Shown one piece after another: positions 8,232 to 20,167 of a stretch of 56,363 bases of DNA; position 1 is the first letter of the stretch; every line of letters starts with the position of its first letter. The notes beneath the pieces are model-generated. The model searched no databases and had not been told where the DNA came from. It saw nothing but the letters and a program-made list of their open reading frames with translations. The translations under genes were made by a program, and so were the position numbers. This DNA is from Hyphomicrobiaceae bacterium (GTDB taxonomy: Bacteria; Pseudomonadota; Alphaproteobacteria; Rhizobiales; Hyphomicrobiaceae), in the NCBI GenBank assembly GCA_002919265.1, contig PKEY01000033.1, positions 1 through 56,363 on the forward strand, read 5' to 3'.

Positions 8232-11200
8232 TCACGCGGCTTTCCGCCCCTTTTCCGCAAGCCGTGCCAGGTCGGAAATCAACCGGCGCACGCCCTTAAG
8301 CCGCTGTTCCGGCGAATCCCAGTCGTCCTTGAACACCAGCTTGTGGTCGGGTTGGAGCTTCATCTTGCCGCGCGAGCGCTGCATCAGATCGATGAGCCCC
8401 TCCGGGTTGGAGAAGGTGTTGTTGCGGAAGGCCAACACAGCGCCCTTCGGACCGGCATCCACCTGGGCGATGCCAGCCTGGCGGCAAAGGCCTTTGATCT
8501 CCACGACATCCAGGAGATGTCGAACCTCTTCCGGCAGCTCGCCGAAGCGATCGACCAGCTCGGCCGCGAAGGCGTCGATTTCCTCGCGGTTCTCGAGGTT
8601 GGCAAGCCTGCGGTAGAGGCCCAGCCGCAACTGCAGATCGCCCACGTACGTCTCGGGGATGAGAACAGCCGTTCCCAGCGAGATCTGCGGGCTCCACTGC
8701 TCCTGCGTCTCGGCAAAATCGCTGCCTTTGAGAGAGGCGATCGCCTCCTCCAGCATCGACTGGTACAGCTCGAAGCCGACTTCGCGGATGTGGCCCGACT
8801 GCTCCTCGCCCAACAGGTTGCCGGCGCCGCGAATATCGAGGTCGTGGCTGGCGAGCGAGAAGCCCGCGCCCAGCGAATCCAGTGAATGCAAGACCTTGAG
8901 CCGCTTCTCCGCGCCCTCCGTGAGCTTCTGCCCCGGCGGCGTCGTGAAGTATGCGTAGGCACGGGTTTTCGAGCGACCCACGCGGCCCCGCAGCTGATAG
9001 AGCTGCGCCAAGCCGAACATATCGGCCCGGTGCACGATCAGCGTGTTCGCATTGGGCACGTCGAGGCCGGATTCCACGATGGCCGTCGACAGCAGCACGT
9101 CGTACTGACCCTCGTAGAAGGCCGTCATCACCTCTTCCAGCTCGGTATTGGATAGCTGGCCGTGCGCCCGCGCTACCCTCAACTCAGGAACAGCTTCGCG
9201 CAGAAATTCCGATACTTCGTCGAGGTCCGCGATCCGCGGCACGACATAGAACGACTGCCCGCCGCGATAACGCTCACGCCGCAACGCCTCGCGGATGATG
9301 ACCGGGTCGAACGGCGAGATGTACGTCCGCACCGCAAGCCGGTCCACGGGCGGCGTGGTGATGAGCGAGAGCTCCCGCACGCCGGAAAGCGCCAGCTGCA
9401 AGGTGCGCGGAATGGGCGTCGCCGACAGTGTCAGGACGTGCACGTCCTCGCGGATTTGCTTCAGCCGCTCCTTGTGGGCGACGCCGAAATGCTGCTCCTC
9501 GTCCACGATCAACAGGCCGAGCCGCGCAAACTTGATGGACTTGCCGAGAAGGGCATGGGTGCCGATGACGATGTCGATCGTGCCTTTGGCGAGCCCTTCC
9601 TTGACCTCCGCCATCTCTTTCGACGACACGAGGCGGGAAGCCTGCGCAATGCGGATCGGCAATCCCTTGAACCGTTCCATGAATGTCTTCGTGTGCTGAC
9701 GGGCGAGCAGCGTGGTGGGCACAACCACGGCGACCTGCAACCCCGCCATCGCCGTCACGAATGCCGCCCTTAGCGCCACCTCGGTCTTGCCGAAGCCGAC
9801 GTCGCCGCAGACAAGGCGATCCATCGGGCGGCCGGAAGCGAGGTCCTCCAGGACAGCTTCGATGCTTGCCAGCTGATCCTCTGTCTCTTCGTACGGAAAC
9901 CGGGCGACAAACTCTTCGTAAGCCCCAGGCGGCGGCGTGATGACCGGAGCCTCCTTGAGTTGCCGAAGCGCCGCGATCTTGATGAGCTCGGAGGCAATCT
10001 CGCGCAGCCGGTTCTTGAGCCGCGCCTTGCGCGACTGCCACCCGACGCCGCCCAGCTTGTCGAGCTGCACGCCCTCCGTTTCCGAACCATATCGGGACAG
10101 CAGCTCGATGTTCTCGACGGGCAGGTAGAGCTTGTCGCCGCCGGCGTAGACGATCTCCAGGCAGTCGTGCGGCGCACCGAGCGCGGTGATGGTCTGCAGG
10201 CCCGCAAAACGGCCGATGCCGTGATCGACGTGAACGACGAGATCCCCCACCGAAAGGCTCGTTGCCTCGGTGATGACATCTGCGGCCCGCTTCGCCTTGC
10301 GCCGCGGCCGGACCAGCCGGTCGCCGAGGATATCCTGCTCGCCGATGACCGCGAGGTCAGGCGTCTCAAATCCCTGCTCAAGGCCGAGGACGGCCAAGGC
10401 CGGCACCCGCCCCGGCAGCGAAAGCACCTCGGCATAACTGTCGACCTTGCGCGCCTCCTTAAGCCCGTGGGAGCTCAACAGCGTGCCCAGGCGCTCGCGT
10501 GCGCCGGGGGTCCAGGCCGTGATGATGACCCGCTTGTTCTCGTTGAGAAGGTTGCGAACGTGGCCCACAACGGCCCCGAAGAGATCGCTCCCCTCGGCCG
10601 TACGCTCCGGCGCGAAATTGCGCCCCGGCCGGCCACCGAGGCTGGCAACGTTCGGCTGTGCCTCCTGCTCAAAGGGCGTAAAGTGTCGAACTGTCAGCGC
10701 ACTGAGACAATCGCGCCATTCTGTCTCGGAGAGATACATGAGATCCGGAGGCACCGGCTTGTATGGTGGCGTGCCGAACTTGGCTGCTTCCAGCGCCTCC
10801 ACACGAGCCTGATAGTGCTCCTGTATCTGCTCCAGACGTTGCGTTACCGCTTCCTCGGCGCGGAAATCGAAACTGATGTCGCTGCCCTGGATGTAGTCGA
10901 ACAGCGTCTCCAGCCGCTCATGGAAAAGCGGCAGCCATTGCTCCATTCCAGGGTAGCGCTGACCGGCGCTGATGGCCTGATAAAGCGGATCGTCCGCCGT
11001 GCCGCCACCAAACAGCTCAACGTAACGGCTGCGGAAAATACGCTCCGCCTCCGGTCCGAACGCCACCTCGCTGACCGGAAGCAGCGTCATTTTCTGGACG
11101 ATCTTTTGCGTGCGCTGCGTTTCCGGATCGAACGTCTTGATGCTTTCCAGCGTATCGCCGAAAAAGTCGAGCCTTACAGGGCTGGACCGACCTGCCGGGA

Positions 11201-11723
11201 ACAGATCGAGGATGCCGCCGCGCACAGCGAACTCGCCCGGCTCCATCACCGCGCCCGTCCGCTGATAGCCGCCAAGCAGCAGCCGCTGGATCAGTCGGTT
11301 CATGTCGATGCGTTGACCCGGCGCGATCTGCCGGATGGCATTGCGCACGAACTGACGCGGCGGCACGCGCTGGAGAATTGCGTTGACGGTCGTCAGGATC
11401 AGGGTGGGCTCACGACGACCGCCGGCGACCAGTCGCGCAAGCGCCGCCATGCGCTTGGCAACGATCTCCGCATTGGGGCCGACGCGGTCATAAGGAACGG
11501 TATCCCAGGCCGGAAAGACGATGACCCGCACCTTGGGATCGAAGAAGTTGAGGCAGGCCTGCAGCGTCTCGAGCCGCCGGTCGTCACGCGCCACGTGCAG
11601 GACGAAGCCCGGACCGCCGGATGCCGTTGCCGCCTCGCGCGTCAGGCGTGACAGCACCAGGGCGTCGAGCCCCTCGGGCACGCCGGAAAAAGTGAGCTCT
11701 CGTTGTTTTACAAGTGTATCCAT
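8232..11723 (-). CDS. mfd: Transcription-repair coupling factor Mfd
   Basis: ATP-dependent DNA translocase that removes RNA polymerase stalled at lesions and recruits UvrA. Domain order is visible: UvrB-like N-terminal modules ([23 protein letters not shown] onwards), an RNA-polymerase interacting domain near residues 490-560 ([17 protein letters not shown]), helicase lobes with Walker [13 protein letters not shown] and DEEQHFG box, [15 protein letters not shown], and the C-terminal TRCF domain. I chose the ATG at 11723 (1163 residues). The open frame to 11852 would run through a perfect palindrome and has no family-like sequence. It is 188 bp downstream of sdhE. Confidence 0.96.
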   Translation of the reverse strand: MDTLVKQRELTFSGVPEGLDALVLSRLTREAATASGGPGFVLHVARDDRRLETLQACLNFFDPKVRVIVFPAWDTVPYDRVGPNAEIVAKRMAALARLVAGGRREPTLILTTVNAILQRVPPRQFVRNAIRQIAPGQRIDMNRLIQRLLLGGYQRTGAVMEPGEFAVRGGILDLFPAGRSSPVRLDFFGDTLESIKTFDPETQRTQKIVQKMTLLPVSEVAFGPEAERIFRSRYVELFGGGTADDPLYQAISAGQRYPGMEQWLPLFHERLETLFDYIQGSDISFDFRAEEAVTQRLEQIQEHYQARVEALEAAKFGTPPYKPVPPDLMYLSETEWRDCLSALTVRHFTPFEQEAQPNVASLGGRPGRNFAPERTAEGSDLFGAVVGHVRNLLNENKRVIITAWTPGARERLGTLLSSHGLKEARKVDSYAEVLSLPGRVPALAVLGLEQGFETPDLAVIGEQDILGDRLVRPRRKAKRAADVITEATSLSVGDLVVHVDHGIGRFAGLQTITALGAPHDCLEIVYAGGDKLYLPVENIELLSRYGSETEGVQLDKLGGVGWQSRKARLKNRLREIASELIKIAALRQLKEAPVITPPPGAYEEFVARFPYEETEDQLASIEAVLEDLASGRPMDRLVCGDVGFGKTEVALRAAFVTAMAGLQVAVVVPTTLLARQHTKTFMERFKGLPIRIAQASRLVSSKEMAEVKEGLAKGTIDIVIGTHALLGKSIKFARLGLLIVDEEQHFGVAHKERLKQIREDVHVLTLSATPIPRTLQLALSGVRELSLITTPPVDRLAVRTYISPFDPVIIREALRRERYRGGQSFYVVPRIADLDEVSEFLREAVPELRVARAHGQLSNTELEEVMTAFYEGQYDVLLSTAIVESGLDVPNANTLIVHRADMFGLAQLYQLRGRVGRSKTRAYAYFTTPPGQKLTEGAEKRLKVLHSLDSLGAGFSLASHDLDIRGAGNLLGEEQSGHIREVGFELYQSMLEEAIASLKGSDFAETQEQWSPQISLGTAVLIPETYVGDLQLRLGLYRRLANLENREEIDAFAAELVDRFGELPEEVRHLLDVVEIKGLCRQAGIAQVDAGPKGAVLAFRNNTFSNPEGLIDLMQRSRGKMKLQPDHKLVFKDDWDSPEQRLKGVRRLISDLARLAEKGRKAA

Positions 11724-11764
11724 TGTCCTGAACAACGGCGTGCGGGAGCCTGCCGAGTCCAACA

Positions 11765-11782
11765 TTTGCGCCACGGCGCAAA
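11765..11782. promoter_or_regulatory. Perfect 18-bp palindrome in front of mfd
   Basis: TTTGCGCC and GGCGCAAA are exact inverted arms separated by 2 bp (AC at 11773-11774). The site lies 42-59 bp upstream of the mfd ATG, where a promoter or operator would be. It does not match the alphaproteobacterial LexA pattern (GTTC or GAAC direct repeats). The spacer is too short for a hairpin with full arms, which favours a dimeric protein site. No function is shown. Confidence 0.45.
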
Positions 11783-11911
11783 ACGCTTGCGATGCCGCAG
11801 CACCCCTACTCAACGTCCCGGTGCTTGTCACCGAAACTCGCGTGCTGGCCACGGCGCAGGTTCAATTGGCGGGACCTTCGCGACCAGCAGAGGATTGATC
11901 CGATATACTGA

Positions 11912-12178
11912 TCACTCCAGCCGATGGAAGCGGCGCATATCGTGGATCAGATCTGTGAATCCTGTGCCTGCGGAAAGCTCTGGATGCATCAGCCACTTTT
12001 GCAAGTCCGGATCGGGGAGCATCAACAGCCGCTCGAACTGTTCGAGGTCTTCCCCTTCCAGCTCCGGCAGGACGGCGTTGGCATAGCGCCCCAGGAGCCA
12101 GTCCATTTCCTTGGTGCCGCGATGCGAGGCGCGATAAGCGGCCCTGCGCCGGCGCACGTCGAGATCTTCCCCTGACAT
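11912..12178 (-). CDS. sdhE: FAD assembly factor SdhE (succinate dehydrogenase assembly factor 2)
   Basis: Small helical protein (88 residues) that promotes covalent FAD attachment to the flavoprotein subunit of succinate dehydrogenase. The family core is clear: RRRRAAYRASHRGTKEMDWLLGRYA carries the conserved RG(T)KEMD motif, followed by the Leu-rich LEQFERLLMLPDPDL helix and WLM. The start at 12178 follows GGGAG 7 nt upstream; an upstream in-frame start would add 22 unrelated residues. Divergent from recG with 182 bp between the starts, and upstream of mfd. This mfd-sdhE-recG neighbourhood is recurrent in alphaproteobacteria. Confidence 0.93.
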   Translation of the reverse strand: MSGEDLDVRRRRAAYRASHRGTKEMDWLLGRYANAVLPELEGEDLEQFERLLMLPDPDLQKWLMHPELSAGTGFTDLIHDMRRFHRLE

Positions 12179-12360
12179 GCCGTCTCCCTCGCTGGTTTTG
12201 GATATTCCGCCGCGCGCCTTGACGCTGCCAGCCCGCGCCGCCAACGTTGCTTGTCAATGGCGTGATATAGCGCCCGCGATGCCGCGCGCAAAGGGTGAGC
12301 TGCGACGCACCAGCCCCCAGCGCCAACGGCGCCGCTTATCGGATCAGCGTACCACTTGTC

Positions 12361-14475
12361 ATGCGACCCAGCGTGCTGACACCACTGTTCGCCTCTGCAC
12401 AGGCGCTCACGGGCGTCGGGCCACGCCTGCTGGCGCTGCTCAAAAAAGCGGTGCGTCTGCCGCCGGGAATTTCCGAGCCACGCGTCGTGGATCTGCTCTG
12501 GCACGTACCGACAGGCGTCATCGATCGGCGCTCGGAGCCAGGTCTGGCACTTGCCGTGCCCGGAACGATAGCCACGTTCGCCGTCCGTGTCCTGAAGCAC
12601 AAAGCACCGCCGCCCGGTGTGGCGAAGGCACCCTATAAGGTCACTTGCGAGGACGAAACCGGACGGATCGACCTCATTTTCTTTCACGCGGAGCGCCGAT
12701 TCGTCGAACGCCAGCTTCCTGTCGGCAGCACGCGCTACATTTCGGGTCGTGTCGAGCGTTACGGCGATACGCTGCAAATGGTCCATCCGGACTACATCGT
12801 GCCGCCGGAGGCGCGCGCCGACCTGCCGATGCTCGAGCCGGTTTATCCGCTCACGGCCGGTCTCTCCGGGAAAATCCTGCTCAAGCTGATGCGGCAGGCG
12901 GTCGAGCGCGTGCCCGAGTTACCCGAATGGCAGGAGCCGCGCTGGCTAAAGGCGCGCGGCTGGCCCAGCTTCGGCGAGGCCATCAGACGTCTGCACGTGC
13001 CGCAGGAGCCGGACGAGGTCTCGCCGGCGGCCCCGCATTGGCAGCGACTGGCCTACGATGAACTTCTTGCCGGGCAGATCGCGCTGGCCTTGGTTCGCCA
13101 GAGCTTCAAGGCACAACGTGGCCGCCCGATTGTCGGTGATGGGCGTATCCGTAAACAGCTGCTGGCCGCCCTTCCCTTCGCGCTGACGCCCTCGCAGAGT
13201 AAGGCGTTGCGCGAAATCGAAGCCGATATGGCGGCTCCCACCCGCATGCTGCGGCTGCTACAGGGAGATGTTGGTTCCGGCAAGACCGCTGTCGCCCTCA
13301 TATCGATGGCCATCGCGGTTGAGGCCGGCGCGCAAGCCGCACTTATGGCGCCTACAGAAGTTCTGGCGCGCCAGCACGTGGAGACGATCGGACCGCTCGC
13401 CGAGAAAGCCGGAGTACGGGTCGCCCTGCTCACCGGGCGCGAAAAGGGCAAGACGCGCGCTGAAATTCTGGAGCGCCTCGCCCGCGGCGATATCGACATC
13501 CTCGTGGGCACACACGCCCTCTTCCAGCCGGACGTCGTGTTCAAGGACCTCGCCTTCGCCGTCATCGACGAGCAGCACAGATTTGGCGTGCACCAGCGAC
13601 TCGCGCTGCAGACCAAGGGCGGCAATGGCTCAGCCGACGTTCTGGTCATGACGGCCACGCCAATCCCGCGGACGCTCCTCATGACCCATTACGGCGACCT
13701 CGACGTGTCGCGGCTGACGGAGAAGCCGGCGGGCCGCAAGCCTGTCATCACCACTCTTGTCTCGACCGAGCGGCTTGAAGAGGTTGTGGACGGTCTGCGG
13801 CGCGCCGTCTCGGAAGGCGCGCAGGTTTACTGGGTCTGCCCGCTGATCGAAGGCAACGGCGCGTCCGAGCTCGCCGCAGCCCAGGAACGACACGCCCACC
13901 TCACCCAGGTGCTCGGTCCGGTCGTGGGACTTCTGCACGGCGCCATGCCAGGGCGGGTGAAGGACGCGACCATGGCCGCGTTCGCCGAGGGCAAACTCCG
14001 GGTGCTGGTTTCGACAACCGTCATCGAGGTCGGTGTGAACGTGCCCAACGCCACGATCATGGTCATCGAGCACGCGGAGCGGTTCGGGCTGGCCCAGCTC
14101 CATCAGCTGCGAGGGCGTGTCGGCCGCGGGCAACGGCAGTCCTATTGCGTGCTGCTCTACAAACCTCCGCTCGGCGAGACAGCGCAGGAGCGGCTCAAGA
14201 TGATGCGCGAGACGGAGGACGGCTTCCTCATCGCAGAAAAGGATCTGGAGCTGCGCGGGGGCGGCGAGGTGTTGGGCGCGCGTCAAAGCGGCATGCCCGA
14301 GTTCCGCATCGCCAATGTGCCGAACTTCGAGGAATTGCTGGCGGCGGCACGCGATGACGCCCGCCTGCTCCTCCACACGGACCCTCACCTTACAAGCACG
14401 CGCGGCGCCGCGATCCGCAACCTGCTCTACCTTTTCGAGTGCGACGACGCCGTGCGCCTGTTCCGCGCTGCGTAA
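12361..14475 (+). CDS. recG: ATP-dependent DNA helicase RecG
   Basis: Branched-DNA helicase that regresses stalled forks and processes Holliday junctions and R-loops. N-terminal wedge (OB-fold) domain at about 60-150 (TYDETGRIDL-like CEDETGRIDLIFF), then SF2 helicase lobes with Walker A LLQGDVGSGKTAVA near residue 305, [20 protein letters not shown], and motif [14 protein letters not shown]. The C-terminus ends with the family's LLHTDPHL region. The start at 12361 gives 704 residues, a normal length, though the ribosome site is weak; the frame is open from 12295. Adjacent repair gene mfd lies on the other strand. Confidence 0.96.
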   Translation: MRPSVLTPLFASAQALTGVGPRLLALLKKAVRLPPGISEPRVVDLLWHVPTGVIDRRSEPGLALAVPGTIATFAVRVLKHKAPPPGVAKAPYKVTCEDETGRIDLIFFHAERRFVERQLPVGSTRYISGRVERYGDTLQMVHPDYIVPPEARADLPMLEPVYPLTAGLSGKILLKLMRQAVERVPELPEWQEPRWLKARGWPSFGEAIRRLHVPQEPDEVSPAAPHWQRLAYDELLAGQIALALVRQSFKAQRGRPIVGDGRIRKQLLAALPFALTPSQSKALREIEADMAAPTRMLRLLQGDVGSGKTAVALISMAIAVEAGAQAALMAPTEVLARQHVETIGPLAEKAGVRVALLTGREKGKTRAEILERLARGDIDILVGTHALFQPDVVFKDLAFAVIDEQHRFGVHQRLALQTKGGNGSADVLVMTATPIPRTLLMTHYGDLDVSRLTEKPAGRKPVITTLVSTERLEEVVDGLRRAVSEGAQVYWVCPLIEGNGASELAAAQERHAHLTQVLGPVVGLLHGAMPGRVKDATMAAFAEGKLRVLVSTTVIEVGVNVPNATIMVIEHAERFGLAQLHQLRGRVGRGQRQSYCVLLYKPPLGETAQERLKMMRETEDGFLIAEKDLELRGGGEVLGARQSGMPEFRIANVPNFEELLAAARDDARLLLHTDPHLTSTRGAAIRNLLYLFECDDAVRLFRAA

Positions 14476-14542
14476 GTACGGCGCCGGAAAATCAAGCTTA
14501 TAAAGCTGCGACGCCCGCAATCGCGATTTTCAACAGCGCACC

Positions 14543-15316
14543 CTACGATTGAGGGTCCCGCGCAGCATCAGCAAGCGTTTTGAGTTGCTTCTGATACTCA
14601 GGCATGACCATGCCCGCCGAAATGACCATCTTGGCCGCATCCTCGACGCTCATGCTGAGGACGATCACGTCCCTGCGTGGCACGACGCAGACGAACCCGG
14701 TCGGCGGCATGATACCGGTGGGCATGAAGACAGTGAGCAGATCGTCTTCACCGCCGGGCCGGACTTCCTTGATCTCCCCCTGGGCCTCGCCCGTGATGTA
14801 GACGAGCGACCAGATCCCCTTCGACGGGAATTCCATGAGGCCCACCTTGTTGAAGGCGGCGCCCGATCCGGCGGCCGTGACCACCGAAATGAAGATCTGC
14901 TTCAACGCCTGATAGACGTTGCGCACGATCGGCATGCGCTGCAGGAACAGCTCGCCCGAGCTGATGATCGTGCGACCGATAAGGTTCGCGGCGAGCGCGC
15001 CGATCAAGGTCAGACCGATGAACCCGAAAAGAAGGCCGATGCCGGGCATCGGAAACGGAAGATACGTCTCCGGGTTGTAGACCTTCGGAACGAAGGGTTT
15101 GACCCAGGCATCGACGACATTGATGAACCACCACGCGATGTAGAGCGTGATCGTCACCGGCCCGACGACGACAAGACCAGTCAGGAAGTAGTTTCTCAGC
15201 CGAGCACCCAGGTGCAGCTCTGAGTGGCTCTGCGCCACACCCGGACGCGCGGGCTTCGGCTGCGCGCTCGCGCCTTCACCGGACAGCGACTGCTGCTCCG
15301 CACCGTCGTGTTGCAT
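14543..15316 (-). CDS. DUF502 family inner-membrane protein
   Basis: 257-residue membrane protein of the DUF502 family, whose function is not established. After a polar N-terminus of about 40 residues, two membrane helices are seen (YFLTGLVVVGPVTITLYIAW and GIGLLFGFIGLTLIGALAAN), followed by a cytosolic or periplasmic domain with the family motifs MPIVRNVYQALKQ, NKVGLMEFPSKGIW and VFMPTGIMPPTGF. The ATG at 15316 is preferred; a GTG five codons upstream is possible. It converges on recG (67 bp apart) and is 149 bp behind the TPR/SPOR gene, so may share its transcript. Confidence 0.85.
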   Translation of the reverse strand: MQHDGAEQQSLSGEGASAQPKPARPGVAQSHSELHLGARLRNYFLTGLVVVGPVTITLYIAWWFINVVDAWVKPFVPKVYNPETYLPFPMPGIGLLFGFIGLTLIGALAANLIGRTIISSGELFLQRMPIVRNVYQALKQIFISVVTAAGSGAAFNKVGLMEFPSKGIWSLVYITGEAQGEIKEVRPGGEDDLLTVFMPTGIMPPTGFVCVVPRRDVIVLSMSVEDAAKMVISAGMVMPEYQKQLKTLADAARDPQS

Positions 15317-15465
15317 GCTTCGACTTACCACCCCGCCCAGCGCCGAAACGCGGAAGAGGCCCTCCCTTACTCGTTACAGTTTCAGGGAAACCGGAATAAG
15401 CTGAGTACGCAATAGGCGATAAGTGGAGGGAGGACAACTGGTCCCGCCTGGAGAAGCGTTGGCCC

Positions 15466-16506
15466 TCACCGGCTGATGATGTGGCAATCAAGGCCCGCCT
15501 GGCGGAGTTGCGGGCAAACCTTTTCGACCTCGCCACTGCTGGCGAACGGCCCTAGGCTCACCCGGTATAGCGTGCCCATGTTGCCCATCACGGCTTCCTC
15601 GATGCCCGGCTCCCGGGCACCGAAGCTGCCGCCGAGCTGACGGAGCCGTTTCGCAACCGCCTGAGCCTCCTGCTTGGTGCGAACCGCCGCGACCTGAATG
15701 ACGTAACTGCCCTGTGCAGCGGCCTTGCCGGTGGAAGCGGTTGTGGCAGGAACGCTGTTGCCGCCGCCTTTGCCTGCTTTTCGAACGACAGTGTTCTCGC
15801 CCCATGTGCTGGACCAGGCGGACGTCTGCTGCGTCGCCGCCCTCGGGGCACCGGCAGCCTCTCCGGAGCGGCTCGAGGGGGCGCTGGCTGCGCTCTGTGG
15901 CGGATTCGACGATGCGCCACCGAAGAGCGCGTTGAAGAAGCCAGTCAAACCGCTGCCGCTCGAAGCCGGTGATGGCGATTCTGCCGCGGTGGACGCGGCG
16001 GCAGTCTCAGCGTTCGCTTTGGCGCGCGGCTGCCTGGTTGCGGCAACTCGCTTCTCATCCGCCTCCGCCTGCTCATTCAAGCCGGCATCCCGATAAGCCG
16101 CAGCGCGATTCAGCAAAGCGTTCGAACGCTGCTCCGCATCGAGGCCGTCCTTGATCCACAGGGCGCTGGTGAAATCGGAGATTGCCTGGGCCGGCCTGTT
16201 CTGCTTGCGATAGGCGAGACCGCGGTAATAGAGCGCCTGCGCGAGCTTCGACTGCGAGATCTTCCCGCTGCTAATGGCGCTCGTCAATTCCTGAACCGCC
16301 AGATCGATCTTCCCGGCCTCGTAGGCCGCGATGCCCTTCTCGATCTGCTTGTCCGTTTGAGTTGAAGCGGATTTCAATGCGCTGGTCTTACCCTTGGCAG
16401 ATTCTGCTGCGAAGATGGGCTCAGTAATGCCACCTGCAACAAGAATCGCCGCGACCGCCCCAACGAGACAGTCAATTCCCCTCCCCCTCGCGCGTACCCG
16501 CGTCAT
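15466..16506 (-). CDS. Secreted TPR-SPOR domain protein
   Basis: Probable periplasmic peptidoglycan-binding protein of 346 residues. The N-terminus has a basic segment and hydrophobic core ending FAAES, a signal peptide or anchor. Residues about 55-165 contain TPR-like helices (IAAYEAGKIDLAVQELTSAI; ALYYRGLAYRKQNRPAQAIS; LLNRAAAYRDAGLNEQAEAD). A Ser/Ala/Pro-rich linker follows. The C-terminal 80 residues are a SPOR domain (YVIQVAAVRTKQEAQAVAKRL ... YRVSLGPFASSGEVEKVCPQL), which in this family binds glycan strands lacking stem peptides at division sites. The ATG at 16506 was chosen for its signal peptide and the CGAGGA upstream. Located 110 bp behind the glmS end. Confidence 0.85.
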   Translation of the reverse strand: MTRVRARGRGIDCLVGAVAAILVAGGITEPIFAAESAKGKTSALKSASTQTDKQIEKGIAAYEAGKIDLAVQELTSAISSGKISQSKLAQALYYRGLAYRKQNRPAQAISDFTSALWIKDGLDAEQRSNALLNRAAAYRDAGLNEQAEADEKRVAATRQPRAKANAETAAASTAAESPSPASSGSGLTGFFNALFGGASSNPPQSAASAPSSRSGEAAGAPRAATQQTSAWSSTWGENTVVRKAGKGGGNSVPATTASTGKAAAQGSYVIQVAAVRTKQEAQAVAKRLRQLGGSFGAREPGIEEAVMGNMGTLYRVSLGPFASSGEVEKVCPQLRQAGLDCHIISR

Positions 16507-16616
16507 TGCGAAGTCCTCGCCCGTAACCTCCGTTACGCGCATCACCTCCACGACCGCTGAGTCGACGCCAAGCACATTATTTGGGCAATTCGACGGCCAA
16601 TCCTTCGCTCCCGGCC

Positions 16617-18437
<1,821 letters not shown>

Positions 18438-18538
18438 CCAAACATGCCCCTATACTGTCGGGAAATCATTTGTTCTTTTGCTATGCCCCGAGAATGCTCG
18501 AAACAATTCAAACCGTGTTTCGCAACTTTTCGATTGGG

Positions 18539-19897
18539 TTAATGTTTTCCTGCCTTACGACGTTGCATCATGGCGCGGAACTTGGCTGCCCAGCCCTCGC
18601 GCACCGTTTGCTCATTGCGTTCCAGCGCGAGCGCATCTGCCGGCACGTTCTTGGTAATGACGCTGCCTGACCCGATGTAGGCGCCAGCGCCCACGGTCAC
18701 CGGTGCCACAAGCGCTGTATTGGAGCCGACGAAGGCACCCGGCCCGATCTCCGTCTTGTGTTTGAAGAAGCCGTCGTAGTTGCAGAAGATTGTCCCTGCA
18801 CCGATATTTGCGCCGGCACCAACGCGGCCGTCGCCGAGGTAGGAGAGGTGGTTCGCCTTGGCCCCCTCCTCGACCACCACGTTCTTGACCTCGACGAAGT
18901 TGCCGATCTTCGATTTTGGGCCGATGTCGGCGCCGGGCCTGAGTCGGGCAAAGGGTCCGATCTCCGCCCCGCGCCGCAGACAGGCGCCTTCGAAATGGCA
19001 ATTGGCGTGAATGATGACCTCGTCCTCGATCGTCACGCCCGGTCCAAAGAACACGTTCGGTTCAATCATCACGTCGCGGCCGACCACCGTGTCGTAGCTG
19101 AACCAGACGGTCTCCGGCGCAACCAGAGTGGCGCCCTCTGCCATGACCTTCTCGCGGAAGCGCCGCTGGAAAACCGCCTCCGCCTCGGCAAGTTGATTGC
19201 GTGAGTTGACCCCCAGAACCTCTTCCTCCGGGCACGAAATGGCGGCGACCCGATAACCCTTCGATCGCGCGATGGCGACGGCATCGGTGAGATAGTACTC
19301 ACGCTGAGCGTTGTTCGTTCCGATGGCATCCAACAGCTCGAGCAATCGCGGGCCGCGGAACGCCATCACGCCAGAGCAGCAGAAAGTGACCGCCCTCTCG
19401 GCTTCCGTTGCATCCTTGTGCTCGCGGATCGCGACGACATTTCCGTCGGCGTCCTGAAGCAGGCGCCCGTAGCCTGTCGGATCTGCGGCCTCGAACCCGA
19501 GCACCGCAACCGGCGTGTCGTCATTGAGGCAGTCGAGCAGGCTCTGGAGCGTTTCTGGCAGGATGAGCGGCGTGTCACCAAAGGCGACCAGGACGTCACC
19601 CTGATGCCCAACAATGGCTGGCCGTGCCGAAAGAACCGCGTGCGCCGTGCCCAGCTGCTGTTCCTGGACGAAAACTTCTGCCGAGGGCAGGCGCTTTGCT
19701 ACCTCGGCCCGCACGTCATCCATCTGTGGTGCAATCACCACGGCCGTTCGGCTCGCCCCCAGCGCCCCGACGGTCCTGAGTACATGACCCAACAACGAGA
19801 GGCCGCCGACCCGGTGCAACACCTTCGGCAGAGCTGATTTCATGCGCGTGCCCTTGCCTGCGGCGAGCACGACGGTGAGCAGTGGGCGTGACGTCAT
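18539..19897 (-). CDS. glmU: Bifunctional N-acetylglucosamine-1-phosphate uridyltransferase / glucosamine-1-phosphate acetyltransferase
   Basis: Performs the last two steps of UDP-GlcNAc synthesis for peptidoglycan and LPS. The N-terminal nucleotidyltransferase domain opens VVLAAGKGTRMKSALPKVLH; AFGDTPLI and the central SYDTVVGRDVMIEPNVFFGPG lead into the left-handed beta-helix acetyltransferase domain (hexapeptides such as IGPFARLRPGADIGPKSKIG, with HLSYLGDG and ANIGAGTIFCNYDG). The ATG at 19897, 8 nt after AGGTG, gives 452 residues, a typical length. First gene of the glmU-glmS unit. Confidence 0.97.
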   Translation of the reverse strand: MTSRPLLTVVLAAGKGTRMKSALPKVLHRVGGLSLLGHVLRTVGALGASRTAVVIAPQMDDVRAEVAKRLPSAEVFVQEQQLGTAHAVLSARPAIVGHQGDVLVAFGDTPLILPETLQSLLDCLNDDTPVAVLGFEAADPTGYGRLLQDADGNVVAIREHKDATEAERAVTFCCSGVMAFRGPRLLELLDAIGTNNAQREYYLTDAVAIARSKGYRVAAISCPEEEVLGVNSRNQLAEAEAVFQRRFREKVMAEGATLVAPETVWFSYDTVVGRDVMIEPNVFFGPGVTIEDEVIIHANCHFEGACLRRGAEIGPFARLRPGADIGPKSKIGNFVEVKNVVVEEGAKANHLSYLGDGRVGAGANIGAGTIFCNYDGFFKHKTEIGPGAFVGSNTALVAPVTVGAGAYIGSGSVITKNVPADALALERNEQTVREGWAAKFRAMMQRRKAGKH

Positions 19898-20167
19898 GAC
19901 GGAAAACACCTAAGCGGAACCGAACACTTCTATCCTGTTATCCTTCAGGCGCGCTCTGCCACCCGTAGTCGCGCCTGCCTCAAAGTTTCACCAGCAAAAG
20001 TTGATAGCGCGCCAACCGACTATCCACAGATGTCACCAACTGGCACGGCTGATCCCGTTGACCCCAACAGCAGACTCGGACGACGGTTTGGCACAAGCGA
20101 ATCATGTGCTTGGCCGCGCGACCGCATTCTGGTCTGGCGTCCGAGCAATTTGGGTCCCAGGGCCGCC

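Noticed and set aside
9960-11651. 563-residue open frame antisense to mfd
   Set aside because: Shadow of Mfd; composition dominated by Arg/Leu/Ala as expected from reversed codons.
19916-19939. GGAAC-N15-TGTT resembling an EcfG-type promoter
   Set aside because: Spacing is short, the -10 deviates from CGTT, and it lies more than 220 bp from the plus-strand gene start.
20016-20040. CTATCCACA resembling a DnaA box
   Set aside because: A single imperfect copy without an AT-rich unwinding element or neighbouring boxes; not an origin.
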